From Roseihalotalea indica (GTDB lineage Bacteria > Bacteroidota > Bacteroidia > Cytophagales > Cyclobacteriaceae): a stretch of 64,000 nt of DNA. Below, in pieces: positions 27,227 to 36,462 of this stretch. Location: NCBI RefSeq assembly GCF_022458895.1, contig NZ_JAINFL010000008.1:206864-270863 (forward strand), written 5' to 3'. Each line of letters begins with the position of its first letter. The first letter of the stretch is position 1. The translations under genes and the position numbers were made by a program. Below the pieces are notes generated by a model that ran no database searches, was not told where the DNA came from, and saw only the letters and a program-made list of their open reading frames with translations.

Positions 27227-27859
27227 ATGGGAATAGCGGAACGAAGACAACGAGAGAAAGAACAACGAGCGCAGGATATTGTGGATGCGGCCGAGAAAGT
27301 AATTTTTTCCAAAGGATATGAGAAAGCTACGATGGACGAAATTGCGGAGGCGGCTGAGCTGAGCAAAGGAACCTTATATCTTTATTATAAGACGAAAGAA
27401 GAGCTTTATCAGGCAATTGCGCTGCGCGGAAATGCTATTCTGCGGAAAATGGCGCAGGCGGCGTTGCGGGACGATATGAGCGGGCTGGAGAAGATCATTA
27501 CCATTACGCAAGCTTACTTCAGGTTTTACGAGCAAGAACGCCCGTATTTTGATGCCCTTCATTATATGGATACTTCTGAGATGACACCGGAAGCTATTCA
27601 TGAGCGCCATGAGGCTTTTGAGCGAAGTGAAAACGCACTTTACTTGTTGCGAGATGTAATTGCCCAAGGTATAGAAGATGGCTCAATCCGGCCCGGTGCA
27701 GATCCTATGAAACAGGCCTTGTTGGTATGGGGACAGGCATTAGGCGTGCTTCAGGTTATGATGTCTAAAGAATGTATGATGGTTGATGTACTTAAAGTGC
27801 AACGTGAGGACCTGATGAACGCGTTCTATACGACTCTTCAGCACTCACTAATGCCCTAA
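27227..27859 (+). CDS. TetR/AcrR-family transcriptional regulator of the efflux operon
   Basis: 210 residues. A basic N-terminus (RRQREKEQRAQDIVDAAEKV) leads into the TetR helix-turn-helix (ATMDEIAEAAELSKGTLYLYY, about residues 29-50). A helical ligand-binding domain follows and ends near EDLMNAFYTTLQHSL. The gene has TGACTnnnAGTCA operators on both sides, and a related one precedes the TolC gene of the efflux operon downstream. It is therefore probably a repressor of itself and of the efflux pump, released by a pump substrate. The substrate cannot be guessed. Confidence 0.88.
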   Translation: MGIAERRQREKEQRAQDIVDAAEKVIFSKGYEKATMDEIAEAAELSKGTLYLYYKTKEELYQAIALRGNAILRKMAQAALRDDMSGLEKIITITQAYFRFYEQERPYFDALHYMDTSEMTPEAIHERHEAFERSENALYLLRDVIAQGIEDGSIRPGADPMKQALLVWGQALGVLQVMMSKECMMVDVLKVQREDLMNAFYTTLQHSLMP

Positions 27860-27873
27860 AATTTTTTTACTCA

Positions 27874-27900
27874 TTACTGACTGACAGTCATTTTATAAAT
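27874..27900 (-). promoter_or_regulatory. Operator O2, inverted copy behind tetR
   Basis: Read on the minus strand, 26 of 27 bases equal those of O1, including TTTATAAAATGACTG and the palindrome (13-base core at 27878-27890). TetR should bind it. Because it includes the AT-rich flank as well as the palindrome, it looks like a duplicated promoter/operator segment rather than a chance site. Confidence 0.65.
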
Positions 27901-28279
27901 TAACATATAATTTTTCAATCTCATTACAATATACTGACTTGCTATCCGACTTCGAGCTTATGAGATTTCAAAGAGTTTTTCCGCTGACTTCAGTTTACTG
28001 ACAATTAACCCTGGCTTTTGGCTGCTTCACGCTGATTCTACTGCCGGAAAACTGAGAATTAGCGTTTTTAGTGGTGTAAATAGAATGAGGTATTATTAAA
28101 ACTTATAAGGTGCGTTTGCTGACCATACTACTAATACCAGAATTGCTCTAGTGCTGGATAGCCATTGTGCTAATCAGCCTGTCGGAAATGTGATACACTG
28201 TCGGAGTTGTTATATCAGATTGTCGGTAATGTATTTCGATTTGACGGGTTTGTGTTAACAATACAGCATTCTTCACCTC

Positions 28280-28287
28280 TAACTTTG
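28280..28287 (+). promoter_or_regulatory. Candidate -7 element of the efflux operon
   Basis: TAACTTTG fits TAnnTTTG exactly. A transcript starting just after it would run through operator O3 (28365-28377) about 80 bases on, so repression there would be a roadblock. The -33 element is not convincing. Confidence 0.35.
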
Positions 28288-28364
28288 CATCACTTAACAA
28301 CCTGACTCACAACTACAAATGTGACCTTAGTGGCTTATTTATCTAAAAAAATTTTACCTAATAA

Positions 28365-28377
28365 TGACTTTTAGTCA
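28365..28377 (+). promoter_or_regulatory. Operator O3 in front of the TolC gene
   Basis: TGACTTTTAGTCA has the same TGACT-3-AGTCA architecture as O1 and O2 with a different centre, continues as AGTCAGT like O1, and ends 21 bases before the ATG at 28399. It ties the efflux operon to the TetR regulator. Confidence 0.7.
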
Positions 28378-28398
28378 GTTACTAAACCCTTGTATATT

Positions 28399-29781
28399 AT
28401 GACCCGATTCACCCTCACTATCTTATTCAGTTGGGTTACAACATTAAGTTTTGCCCAACCTACTCTGACCGAACCGTCGCTTCTGGATGCGTACGTGGCC
28501 GAGGGGTTGAAGAATAATCTTCAGCTCCTTCAGGAAAACCTTAGCGTCGACCAGCGCTGGACCGACATTCAGGAAGCACGCGGGCAGTTCCTCCCGGCTC
28601 TATCCTTCCAGGCTGATTATACCCTGGCGGGGGGCGGACGTACTATTGCTTTTCCCGTTGGTGACCTGCTGAACCCGGTGTACAATTCACTGAATCAGCT
28701 TACCGGCAGTTCTGATTTTCCGGCTAACCTAGAGAATGAGAATGTGCAATTTCTGCCCAATAACTTTCACGACACAAAATTGCGACTCACTCAACCCATT
28801 TTCAACACCGATTTGTATCATAACCTAAATATTAAAGAGAATGAGTTGGCTGCCCAGGAAGCTCAACGAGAAGCCTTTAAAAACCAACTGGTGAAAGATA
28901 TCAAGATTGCTTACTACAATTACCGGCAGAGCGAGCAAGTGGCCTCTATTCTGGATCAGTCGGAAATTGTGCTGAAGGAGGTGCTGCGAGTGAATCAGAA
29001 ACTGGTAGAAAACCAGAAAGCCACCAAAGAAGTAGTCTACCGCTCGGAATTTGAATTAAGCCAACTGGTACAGCAGCAAGCCGAAGCCAAACGCAGTGTG
29101 CAGGCGGCTCGCAACTACTTCAACTTCCTGCTTCACCGTCCGCTGGCTACCCTTATTGAAACCGATGAAGTAACTACTCAACAATCCTCTACCCTACCGC
29201 TTGATACCCTTCAAACCCAGCAGGCTTTACTACACCGTCAGGAGATACGTCAACTGAAAAGCTCACAGGAGGCTACGCAGGAAGCGCTGAAATTGCACCA
29301 GCACCGTAGCATCCCCACTGTTTCGGCCGTGCTGGATGCGGGTTACCAGGGTTTTGGCTATGAATTTAACGATAATCAGGATTACTGGCTAGCCGCTTTC
29401 TCCCTGAAATGGGACCTGTTCACTGGCTTTCAGAACCGGGCCCGACGACAGCGATTTTCCCTACAGGGTCAACAACTGGAACAGCAATTAGAGGCGTTGG
29501 AACAACAGATTCAACTGGAAGTAAGCGACCAGCAACAACAGTTGCAAGCCGCCTACATTGCCTGGGAAGCCTCCCAAAAAGGAGTACGTAGTGCCGAACA
29601 GAACTTCACGCTGGTAAACAAGAAATATCAGCAGCAACAGGCCACCTTGTTAGAACTGCTGGATGCTCGAACAACCCTTACCCGTTCCCAACTGCAAACC
29701 ACCGTATCCCAATTTGACTATCTCAAAAAAACCGCCCAACTGGAAAGCAGCCTGGGGATAGCAATTAACAATGTGCAATGA
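28399..29781 (+). CDS. TolC-family outer-membrane efflux protein
   Basis: 460 residues from the ATG at 28399; a TTG three codons earlier is in frame but unlikely. A signal peptide (1-20, ending LSFAQ) is followed by two TolC-type repeats rich in Gln and Ala with long coiled-coil helices, for example NQLVKDIKIAYYNYRQSEQ and later YQQQQATLLELLDARTTLTRSQLQ. It should form the trimeric outer-membrane duct for the adaptor and RND pump encoded next. It is the first gene of the efflux operon and has a TetR operator at its 5' end. Confidence 0.9.
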   Translation: MTRFTLTILFSWVTTLSFAQPTLTEPSLLDAYVAEGLKNNLQLLQENLSVDQRWTDIQEARGQFLPALSFQADYTLAGGGRTIAFPVGDLLNPVYNSLNQLTGSSDFPANLENENVQFLPNNFHDTKLRLTQPIFNTDLYHNLNIKENELAAQEAQREAFKNQLVKDIKIAYYNYRQSEQVASILDQSEIVLKEVLRVNQKLVENQKATKEVVYRSEFELSQLVQQQAEAKRSVQAARNYFNFLLHRPLATLIETDEVTTQQSSTLPLDTLQTQQALLHRQEIRQLKSSQEATQEALKLHQHRSIPTVSAVLDAGYQGFGYEFNDNQDYWLAAFSLKWDLFTGFQNRARRQRFSLQGQQLEQQLEALEQQIQLEVSDQQQQLQAAYIAWEASQKGVRSAEQNFTLVNKKYQQQQATLLELLDARTTLTRSQLQTTVSQFDYLKKTAQLESSLGIAINNVQ

Positions 29782-29893
29782 ACAGTGTACAATGAATAAC
29801 AATACGGAAAATGATGAAATAGTATCTGCTTCCTATTTCCAGTCTCCTGTCTCCGTTATCCTTTTTCCATTAATCTCCTAAACCCTAAAAATC

Positions 29894-30976
29894 ATGAAAA
29901 CTATATTTTTCCCAATCATAATTACTGTTGCTTCGCTGGCTTTGTATAGTGGATGTACTTCCAGTCAGGCAGAGGAAGATAAAGCAAAGACCGAAGAAGT
30001 AGTACGCTCGGTCACAGTAGCAGAAGTAAATCCGACTGTTGCTCCATTGAGTCTGGAGTCTAGCGGAGTGCTGGCTTCTAAAGCGGAAATGAACCTGTCG
30101 TTTAAAACGGGTGGCATCGTCGCGGGCATCTATGCTGACGAAGGGCAACTGGTGCGTAAAGGGCAACTGCTGGCTAAGCTCAACCTGGCGGAGATCAATG
30201 CGGCAGTCATACAGGCGCAGGCTTCGCTGGATAAAGCCGAACGGGATTTCGAGCGTATTGATAATCTTTTTCAGGATTCGGTAGCGACCCTGGAACAACG
30301 ACAGGACGCCCGCACCGCTTTTGAAGTGGCTCAAGCCAACCTTCAGGTGACCGAGTTTAACCAGCAACACTCCACCATTTATGCTCCACAGACTGGTAAA
30401 ATCCTGAAACGGTCGGCAGAGGTCAATGAACTGGTAGAGCCCGGAAACACTATTTTTGAGTTTGCCTCGGCTCAGAGTGCCCAGATCATCCGTATTGGAG
30501 TATCGGACCGGGATATTGTGCGCGTACACCTGCAAGACTCCGCAAAAGTGCAGTTTGATGCCTACCCAACAATGATGTTCCCAGCTCATGTATCTGAGGT
30601 AGCCGAAAGTGCCGATGAACGTACCGGAGTGTTTGAACTGGAACTCACCGTAGATGCGGAAGGATACGATCTCAAGAATGGCTTCATTGGTAAAGTCCAG
30701 ATCTATATCACTCCGGAAAAACCCTACTACAAAATTCCTATGGATGCCCTGGTAGAAGCCGACATGCAGTCTGTCTCCATCTTCGTGAAGGACACTCAGC
30801 AGGACCGCGCTAAAAAGATGATCGTAGCCCCGTTGTATATCGGTAGCAACTACTTCACCGCATCAGCCGATACCGAAGCTCCCCTCGACGTGATCACCTC
30901 CGGCGTAGCCTATCTACAGGATGGAATGCGGATTAGCACGAAGTCAGAAGACGGAAGTCAGAAGACCAGACAATGA
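29894..30976 (+). CDS. RND efflux periplasmic adaptor (membrane fusion lipoprotein)
   Basis: 360 residues. A lipoprotein signal ends at Cys21 (LYSGC). A lipoyl-like half-motif (SGVLASKAEMNLSFKTGGIV) leads into a coiled-coil hairpin (AQASLDKAERDFERIDNLF) and back (TIYAPQTGKILKRSAEVNELV). Beta-barrel and membrane-proximal domains follow. It links the inner-membrane pump to TolC. It lies 112 bases after the TolC gene across a pyrimidine-rich low-complexity spacer and 97 bases before the pump gene. Confidence 0.9.
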   Translation: MKTIFFPIIITVASLALYSGCTSSQAEEDKAKTEEVVRSVTVAEVNPTVAPLSLESSGVLASKAEMNLSFKTGGIVAGIYADEGQLVRKGQLLAKLNLAEINAAVIQAQASLDKAERDFERIDNLFQDSVATLEQRQDARTAFEVAQANLQVTEFNQQHSTIYAPQTGKILKRSAEVNELVEPGNTIFEFASAQSAQIIRIGVSDRDIVRVHLQDSAKVQFDAYPTMMFPAHVSEVAESADERTGVFELELTVDAEGYDLKNGFIGKVQIYITPEKPYYKIPMDALVEADMQSVSIFVKDTQQDRAKKMIVAPLYIGSNYFTASADTEAPLDVITSGVAYLQDGMRISTKSEDGSQKTRQ

Positions 30977-31073
30977 TGGAACTAGCCTATATAAGATAAA
31001 ACCCAATTCACCTCTCAACTACGGACTCCAGACTCCGGTCTCCGGTCTCCGTTAATCCCCAATCCCCAAAAAC

Positions 31074-34000
31074 ATGAAACTCCCCAGCATTGCTATAAAA
31101 AACTACCAGTTCGTGCTGATTCTGGTTGCGCTCGCTTCCCTGTACGGACTATCTTCTTACCTGACGATGAAGCGTTCGGAAGACCCGTTTATGAATGGTC
31201 CTTATTATATGATCACGGTGGTGTATCCCGGTACCGGTCCTAAAGACATGGAAGAACTGGTGGTAGACCCCATTGAAGAGGTCATTGATGAACTGGAAGA
31301 CATCAAACAAATTAATACGACCATTGACGAAGGGCTGGCATTCATCCAGGTGGAAGGCATGTGGGGCGTAGATCCCGACGAGCAGTACGACGAGGTGGTC
31401 GCTGAGATTAACAGTGTGAAACCCAGCCTGCCGGACGATATCTTCCAGATTGACGTAACTCACTCCACTCCCAAGGAAGTATCTATCATGCAACTGGCTC
31501 TGACGTCCGAAACAGCTTCTTACTCTCGCATGCAGGATTACGCCGAAGACCTGGAGAAGAAGCTGGAAAAGGTAAGTGGAGTACGCACTGTAGAAGTACT
31601 GGCCTACCCCGAACAGGAAGTACGGGTGTCGCTGGATTTCCAGAAGATGGCTAACCAGAATGTAGCGTTAAGCCAGGTGATCAATACCCTGCGGGGAAAC
31701 AATGCGAATGTGCCAGGCGGTAATGTGAAATCAGGCGGGCGGTCGTTTACGGTAAAAACCAGCGGCGGCTACAAAACAGTAGAAGAAGTAGAATCTACCG
31801 CCATCGCTTCGGGAAACGGGAAGCTGGTGTACCTGCGAGATATTGCCGACGTTCATTTCGATTACGAAGACCAGCAGTACTACGGGCGTTTTAACGGGAA
31901 GAAGGCTTTGTTTCTATCGATTACCCAGAAAGAAGAAGTAAACATTCTGGAGCTGACTGAACAGATTGATATTGTGCTGGATGAATTTACAGCTCAGTTA
32001 CCCAATGAGTTAGGATTGCATCAAACCTTCGTACAAGGCCCGTCGGTAGCCCAGCGTATTCAGGGTTTTATGGCGAATCTGGGACAGGGAGTTGCATTGA
32101 TCGGCATCATCGTGCTAATTTTTCTGGGAGTACGGTCGGCAGCAGTGATCATCACCGTGATTCCTACCACCATCATCATCTCCATCGGCTTACTGAACGG
32201 CACCGGCTTTGGCCTGCATCAAATCTCTATTGTGGGGTTGGTTATTGCTCTGGGGCTATTGGTAGACAATGCCATTGTGGTGGTGGAAAATATCACTCGC
32301 TTTATGCAGGAAGGTTATACCTTGCGGCAGGCGGCCGTGAAAGGCACGGCGGAGGTAGGCACAGCCGTTATTAGCTCTACTGTAACCACCGTGCTTTCAT
32401 TTATGCCGCTGGCGATTATGAACGATAGTGTGGGCGAGTTTCTCCGCTCTATGCCCCTGATTGTAATCTTCGCCCTCATCACCTCCCTGATTCTGGCCCT
32501 GACGTTTACTCCTATCCTCTCCCGCTACGGGCTGAAAGCACCTCGCCGGGGGCAGAAACCATCCTGGATTGACCGAGCCATTCAACGAACCATCAACGGC
32601 CCGTATCGGCAGATGCTAAACTTTGGACTACGTCGCCCCGCCATTACCCTGGCACTTGCCGTGCTGACTTTTGTGGGTGGCATTGCCCTCTTCCCGCTGG
32701 TGGGAGTGAGCCTGTTCCCTACGGCGGATAAACCTTTGTACCTAGTGGATATTGAAACTCCGAAGGGTAGCAACCTGGATAAAACCGATGCCGCCGCTCG
32801 CTTTGTGGAAAGTGTGGTGGATACCCTGCCGGGAGTGGTGAGCTACGCGACCAACGTGGGGCACGGTAACCCGCAAATCTACTACAACCGCTTCAGCAAA
32901 AGCTATACCCGCAACTATGCCCAGGTGCTGGTGAATCTGGAAGAGTACGAGGAAGAGAATTTCTACGCTACCCTGCATCAGCTTCGCGATACGTTCAAGC
33001 AATACCCCGAAGCCCGCATTACCCTTTCCGAACTGAAGCAGGGTGTACCCGTTGAAGCTCCAGTAGCCATCAAAATCATTGGGAAAGACCTGGAAACTAT
33101 CAAGGCTATTGGTAGCGATGTGGAGAAACTTATTAAAGATACTCCCGGCACCGTAAACACTTATAACCCACTGGCAATTGATAAGACCGACATCAAGGTA
33201 GATATTAACCGTGATAAAGCCGGGCTGATCGGATTATCTCTGTACGATATTGACCTGGCGGTACGTACCAGCCTTACGGGTTTGGCCGTAGACGAGATGA
33301 CGATGGACAATGGCGATCAGTTCAATATTGTGGTTCGCTTGCCCTACGACCAGCAACTTACGCTGGATGACTTCAACAAAATCTACACCACCAACCTTAC
33401 CGGAGATAAGGTACCACTCAATCAGGTAGCTCAACTGACCTTTGACCGCAGCAACTCCCAGATTGACCACTACAACACCGACCGAACCGTAACCATCACC
33501 GCTGATGTACTGGATGATTACAATATTATGGCCGTCACTCAGCAGGTTCTGGATAAGCTGGATCAGTATGAGTTCCCGGAAGGTTATTCGTACTACCCCG
33601 CTGGCGAATACGAAGCCCAACAGGAGTCTTTCGGCAACACCGGACAAAGCCTGCTGATTGCCCTGATTGCCATCTTCGCGGTGCTGGTGCTGCAATTCAA
33701 ATCGTTCCGTCAGCCCCTGATTGTATTTACCGCTATTCCGCTGGCGTTCACCGGCTCAATCGTGGCCCTGTTCCTCACTGGCTGGACGTTCTCCTTCTTC
33801 GCCTTCGTCGGTTTCACCAGTTTGGTGGGCATTGTGATCAATACCTCCATTATCCTGATTGACTATACCAACCAGCTACGCGATTCAGGAATGCGCATGG
33901 TGCGAGCCATTAAAAAAGCGGCCGAGACGCGCTTTAAACCCATCGTACTAACTACACTTACCACCATCTTAGGTTTACTACCCCTCACCCTATCCTCCGG

Positions 34001-34154
34001 TGACCTATGGCCTCCTCTCGGCTGGACAATCATCGGTGGCATGGTATCGTCTACCTTTCTCACCCTGTTAATTGTACCGATACTGTACAAACTGTTTAGC
34101 CGGGATCAGGTGCCGGAGTTGGAAGAGGAAGAAGCGTTGGTAGGGGCTCATTAA
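31074..34154 (+). CDS. RND-family efflux pump permease (AcrB-like)
   Basis: 1026 residues, normal for the family, with twelve membrane helices and two large periplasmic loops. The proton-relay helix GLLVDNAIVVVENI (about residues 395-408) is present. The second half repeats the fold with TGWTFSFFAFVGFTSLVGIVINTSIILIDYTNQL. By motif it fits the hydrophobe/amphiphile multidrug pumps rather than the heavy-metal group, which often carries a DxxxDE proton-relay motif. It is the last gene of the operon and ends in a strong terminator. Confidence 0.92.
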   Translation: MKLPSIAIKNYQFVLILVALASLYGLSSYLTMKRSEDPFMNGPYYMITVVYPGTGPKDMEELVVDPIEEVIDELEDIKQINTTIDEGLAFIQVEGMWGVDPDEQYDEVVAEINSVKPSLPDDIFQIDVTHSTPKEVSIMQLALTSETASYSRMQDYAEDLEKKLEKVSGVRTVEVLAYPEQEVRVSLDFQKMANQNVALSQVINTLRGNNANVPGGNVKSGGRSFTVKTSGGYKTVEEVESTAIASGNGKLVYLRDIADVHFDYEDQQYYGRFNGKKALFLSITQKEEVNILELTEQIDIVLDEFTAQLPNELGLHQTFVQGPSVAQRIQGFMANLGQGVALIGIIVLIFLGVRSAAVIITVIPTTIIISIGLLNGTGFGLHQISIVGLVIALGLLVDNAIVVVENITRFMQEGYTLRQAAVKGTAEVGTAVISSTVTTVLSFMPLAIMNDSVGEFLRSMPLIVIFALITSLILALTFTPILSRYGLKAPRRGQKPSWIDRAIQRTINGPYRQMLNFGLRRPAITLALAVLTFVGGIALFPLVGVSLFPTADKPLYLVDIETPKGSNLDKTDAAARFVESVVDTLPGVVSYATNVGHGNPQIYYNRFSKSYTRNYAQVLVNLEEYEEENFYATLHQLRDTFKQYPEARITLSELKQGVPVEAPVAIKIIGKDLETIKAIGSDVEKLIKDTPGTVNTYNPLAIDKTDIKVDINRDKAGLIGLSLYDIDLAVRTSLTGLAVDEMTMDNGDQFNIVVRLPYDQQLTLDDFNKIYTTNLTGDKVPLNQVAQLTFDRSNSQIDHYNTDRTVTITADVLDDYNIMAVTQQVLDKLDQYEFPEGYSYYPAGEYEAQQESFGNTGQSLLIALIAIFAVLVLQFKSFRQPLIVFTAIPLAFTGSIVALFLTGWTFSFFAFVGFTSLVGIVINTSIILIDYTNQLRDSGMRMVRAIKKAAETRFKPIVLTTLTTILGLLPLTLSSGDLWPPLGWTIIGGMVSSTFLTLLIVPILYKLFSRDQVPELEEEEALVGAH

Positions 34155-34171
34155 GAAACAAGAATCATGAT

Positions 34172-34218
34172 AAAAAAGGGTATTCGATGAATCGTTTATT
34201 CATTGAATGCCCTTTTTT
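34172..34218. terminator. Bidirectional terminator between efflux operon and GH30-like gene
   Basis: A long near-perfect hairpin: AAAAAAGGG with CCCTTTTTT as outer arms and ATTC/GAAT plus ATGAAT/ATTCAT inside, around the loop CGTTT. A-run and T-run allow termination from both sides, serving the two convergent genes. Confidence 0.85.
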
Positions 34219-34236
34219 ATTTGATAGGAAGGAGGC

Positions 34237-36189
34237 TTACTCGCCACTCATTAAAGAAGTATAGCTGACTTCATCCAGGGTAAACTGCGCTTGTCCGTCT
34301 TTTACCTTTATCACATCACTTTTCTGCATATTTCGCTCATTGTCAGTCACATACAATTGCAATGATTTCACTTTACGGGGCAAGCCGGTGAGAGTGGCTT
34401 GGCGGGTGGGGCCATTGTTGACCAGATGGATGGCATAGTCGCCGGTGCGGTTGTTTCCCAGGGCGGCGCAGGTAACATCCTCTTTATCACTACGGATGGG
34501 CATGGCAAACACATTCTCGGGAGTGGAAGCCAGTTGCTTCAGATTCCAGAACCGCTGGGTAGGACGAAGCTCTTCATCGTTACCGAAGATGCCTCCTCCG
34601 ACCAAAGGAGAATAGTCGGCCGTTAGCTGCCATTGCAGGATGGTCAGGGGTTGGCAAATAGCCAGAATGCGGGTGTACAGATTGATCTCTTCCATCGCGT
34701 AGGTGTACTCCTCAAAAATAGCCGGATACCGCCAGGCCGCCGCATCAATACTTCCCTCCCCCACGATCAACGGCACATCCAACTTTTCGGCAGCTTGGTG
34801 CCACTTGGTAAATGTAGTATCGGCCCAACCTCGCCATGAATGAAAGGAAACTGCGTCAATGTAAGGGTAGGTTGCCGAGTCGGCCAAGGATGCATTGAGA
34901 AAATTATAACCATTTCCATCTGCCGTATCTCCCAACAGCATCTTGGTCTTTAGCCCTTTCGACGCCATATACGCTCCCAGTCCCTTAATCAGTTGAGCAT
35001 GTTCCTTCGCCGTCTGCCGGACGTTGATACCCAGATCAGACTCATTGAACGAGAACATCTCTACTTCCACCCCATACTGTTCTTTCAGATAAATAATATA
35101 ACTCGTGATAGACGCGTAGATTTTATCCATTTTGGTAGAATCCAGCGGATTGCCGAAGACTCCATTTTTAGGCTGGAAGTTTAGCGGCCCTACCGCAGCC
35201 CACTCGGGCGGAAACCAGGCCGAAAGGATCACGGGAATATCTCGTTTATACAGCTCCTGCGCCATCTCCATAGAAGCCTTCACCCGAGGGTTGATATCTC
35301 CGTTTCGGGCGGCTTCCAGCGGGTCTACATCTTCTTCGGGATGCCATAGATACCAGGGCATATCGGCCCGTCCCCAGGCTACCCGTAGGTTGTCCAGGCA
35401 ATACTCTATTACCTGAGGATCGGTGTTGGGGTTTTGTAAGCGGAAATTACCGCCCAATCCGGCAAATTCTCTTCCGGGCTGCTCAGAATTCAGCGTCAGG
35501 GTAACGGGAGAAGTATCAATATCTCCGGTAGCGTTGAGGGTAAATGTTTTGTTTGCGGTTTGCCCGCTGGTGAGACTATCTGTCAAAATGGCAAAATAAA
35601 CCTGAATGTGTTCGCTACCTCCAAACCAGCGCTCATTCCGCACGATGATCTCGGTAGGTTCTTCCATCGTTACCTCTAACTGCCGGTGTTCGGCGACAAA
35701 GCGCACTCCTTCGGCCGGAATGCGCAGGTATTCATCCTGTCCGTTGGGTTGTGTGCCGTTCAGAGAAACATCGGCTGGGTTGATAAGCTCTACGGTAGCA
35801 TTGGCATAGTCGGCCTGAGGCAAGGTAATGGAAAAGAACGCTCCGGTAAAGCTGGTATCGGCTCGGGAGGTTAACGCTACGTCTACCCGGGCACTCCCCT
35901 TCCCGGTGTCTTCAATCGTTTTGGTGATGTACAGGCTATCCATCCGGGTCTCGATGATTTGCCGATTCCCATCGCGAGTATACGAAGGGCGTTGCCGCTC
36001 TTTGTAGGTGGATTGGATGGAAGACCAATCATTACCTACCAACCGTACGCTGGTCTCAAATTGCATCAGTTGCCCATCTACCCGAATGCCAGTGATGTTG
36101 CCCCAGGCGGTGGCTTCGGTCTGGCTCCATGCCGGGTTGATGGTTATTAGTAAACAGAGGATTATTAGTAAATGGTATAGGTTTTTCAT
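34237..36189 (-). CDS. Secreted GH30-like (clan GH-A) glycoside hydrolase with N-terminal beta domain
   Basis: 650 residues. The signal peptide is residues 1-22 (ending PAWSQ). A beta-rich domain (about 25-230) precedes a TIM barrel beginning near FAGLGGNFRLQNP. The acid/base is probably E383 in MFSFNESDLG and the nucleophile E478 in LIVGEGSIDA, both at the usual places for clan GH-A retaining enzymes. A C-terminal beta-sandwich (from about 575) fits the GH30 side domain. Substrates of the family include xylan, glucans and glucosylceramides; this one is unassigned. The N-terminal extension is unusual for plain GH30. Confidence 0.72.
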   Translation of the reverse strand: MKNLYHLLIILCLLITINPAWSQTEATAWGNITGIRVDGQLMQFETSVRLVGNDWSSIQSTYKERQRPSYTRDGNRQIIETRMDSLYITKTIEDTGKGSARVDVALTSRADTSFTGAFFSITLPQADYANATVELINPADVSLNGTQPNGQDEYLRIPAEGVRFVAEHRQLEVTMEEPTEIIVRNERWFGGSEHIQVYFAILTDSLTSGQTANKTFTLNATGDIDTSPVTLTLNSEQPGREFAGLGGNFRLQNPNTDPQVIEYCLDNLRVAWGRADMPWYLWHPEEDVDPLEAARNGDINPRVKASMEMAQELYKRDIPVILSAWFPPEWAAVGPLNFQPKNGVFGNPLDSTKMDKIYASITSYIIYLKEQYGVEVEMFSFNESDLGINVRQTAKEHAQLIKGLGAYMASKGLKTKMLLGDTADGNGYNFLNASLADSATYPYIDAVSFHSWRGWADTTFTKWHQAAEKLDVPLIVGEGSIDAAAWRYPAIFEEYTYAMEEINLYTRILAICQPLTILQWQLTADYSPLVGGGIFGNDEELRPTQRFWNLKQLASTPENVFAMPIRSDKEDVTCAALGNNRTGDYAIHLVNNGPTRQATLTGLPRKVKSLQLYVTDNERNMQKSDVIKVKDGQAQFTLDEVSYTSLMSGE

Positions 36190-36267
36190 GTTAGGTTAAG
36201 TTTTGAACGGGGGAAGATAAGGGAAATTTGGGGTAGAGACTTTTTAGCCGATTATACATGCTAATAA

Positions 36268-36462
36268 TTACTCTATAGAGAGGCTTTCTACCTGCTGTTT
36301 GGTTAATCCAGTTGATGTTACAATTACATCTAAGGATACATTGTATTTCTTAAGTGTTTTAACAATCTCTAGTCTGGTTTCATTCTTAGCTGATTCAACG
36401 GCATAGTCCATCGTATTTTTATTATCTCGGTAGGCCTTCAGAGATAGTTGGTAATCTCTCAT
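36268..36462 (-). pseudogene. C-terminal remnant of an Rpn/PD-(D/E)XK transposase-like nuclease
   Basis: 64 codons encoding a helical stretch (LSLKAYRDNKNTMDYAVESAK, then a KTLKKYNVSLDVIVTSTGLTKQQVESL end). This is the typical C-terminal tail of the Rpn-family recombination-promoting nuclease/putative transposase proteins, normally about 280-300 residues. The catalytic N-terminal part is absent upstream, so this is a truncated remnant, though a free-standing small protein cannot be excluded. It borders the SIR2 cassette and marks past mobile-element activity. Confidence 0.6.

Larger units (their letters stand above)
27860..28398. other. Long intergenic control region between tetR and the TolC gene
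   Basis: 538 bases without a supportable gene. It contains operator O2 just behind tetR, three spaced copies of TGTCGG (28180, 28199, 28221), a perfect TAnnTTTG match (TAACTTTG, 28280-28287) that could be the efflux promoter, and operator O3 shortly before the TolC start. Confidence 0.55.

Noticed and set aside
29885..30589. 234-codon frame on the minus strand
   Set aside because: Entirely antisense to the well-supported membrane fusion lipoprotein; a codon-usage shadow.
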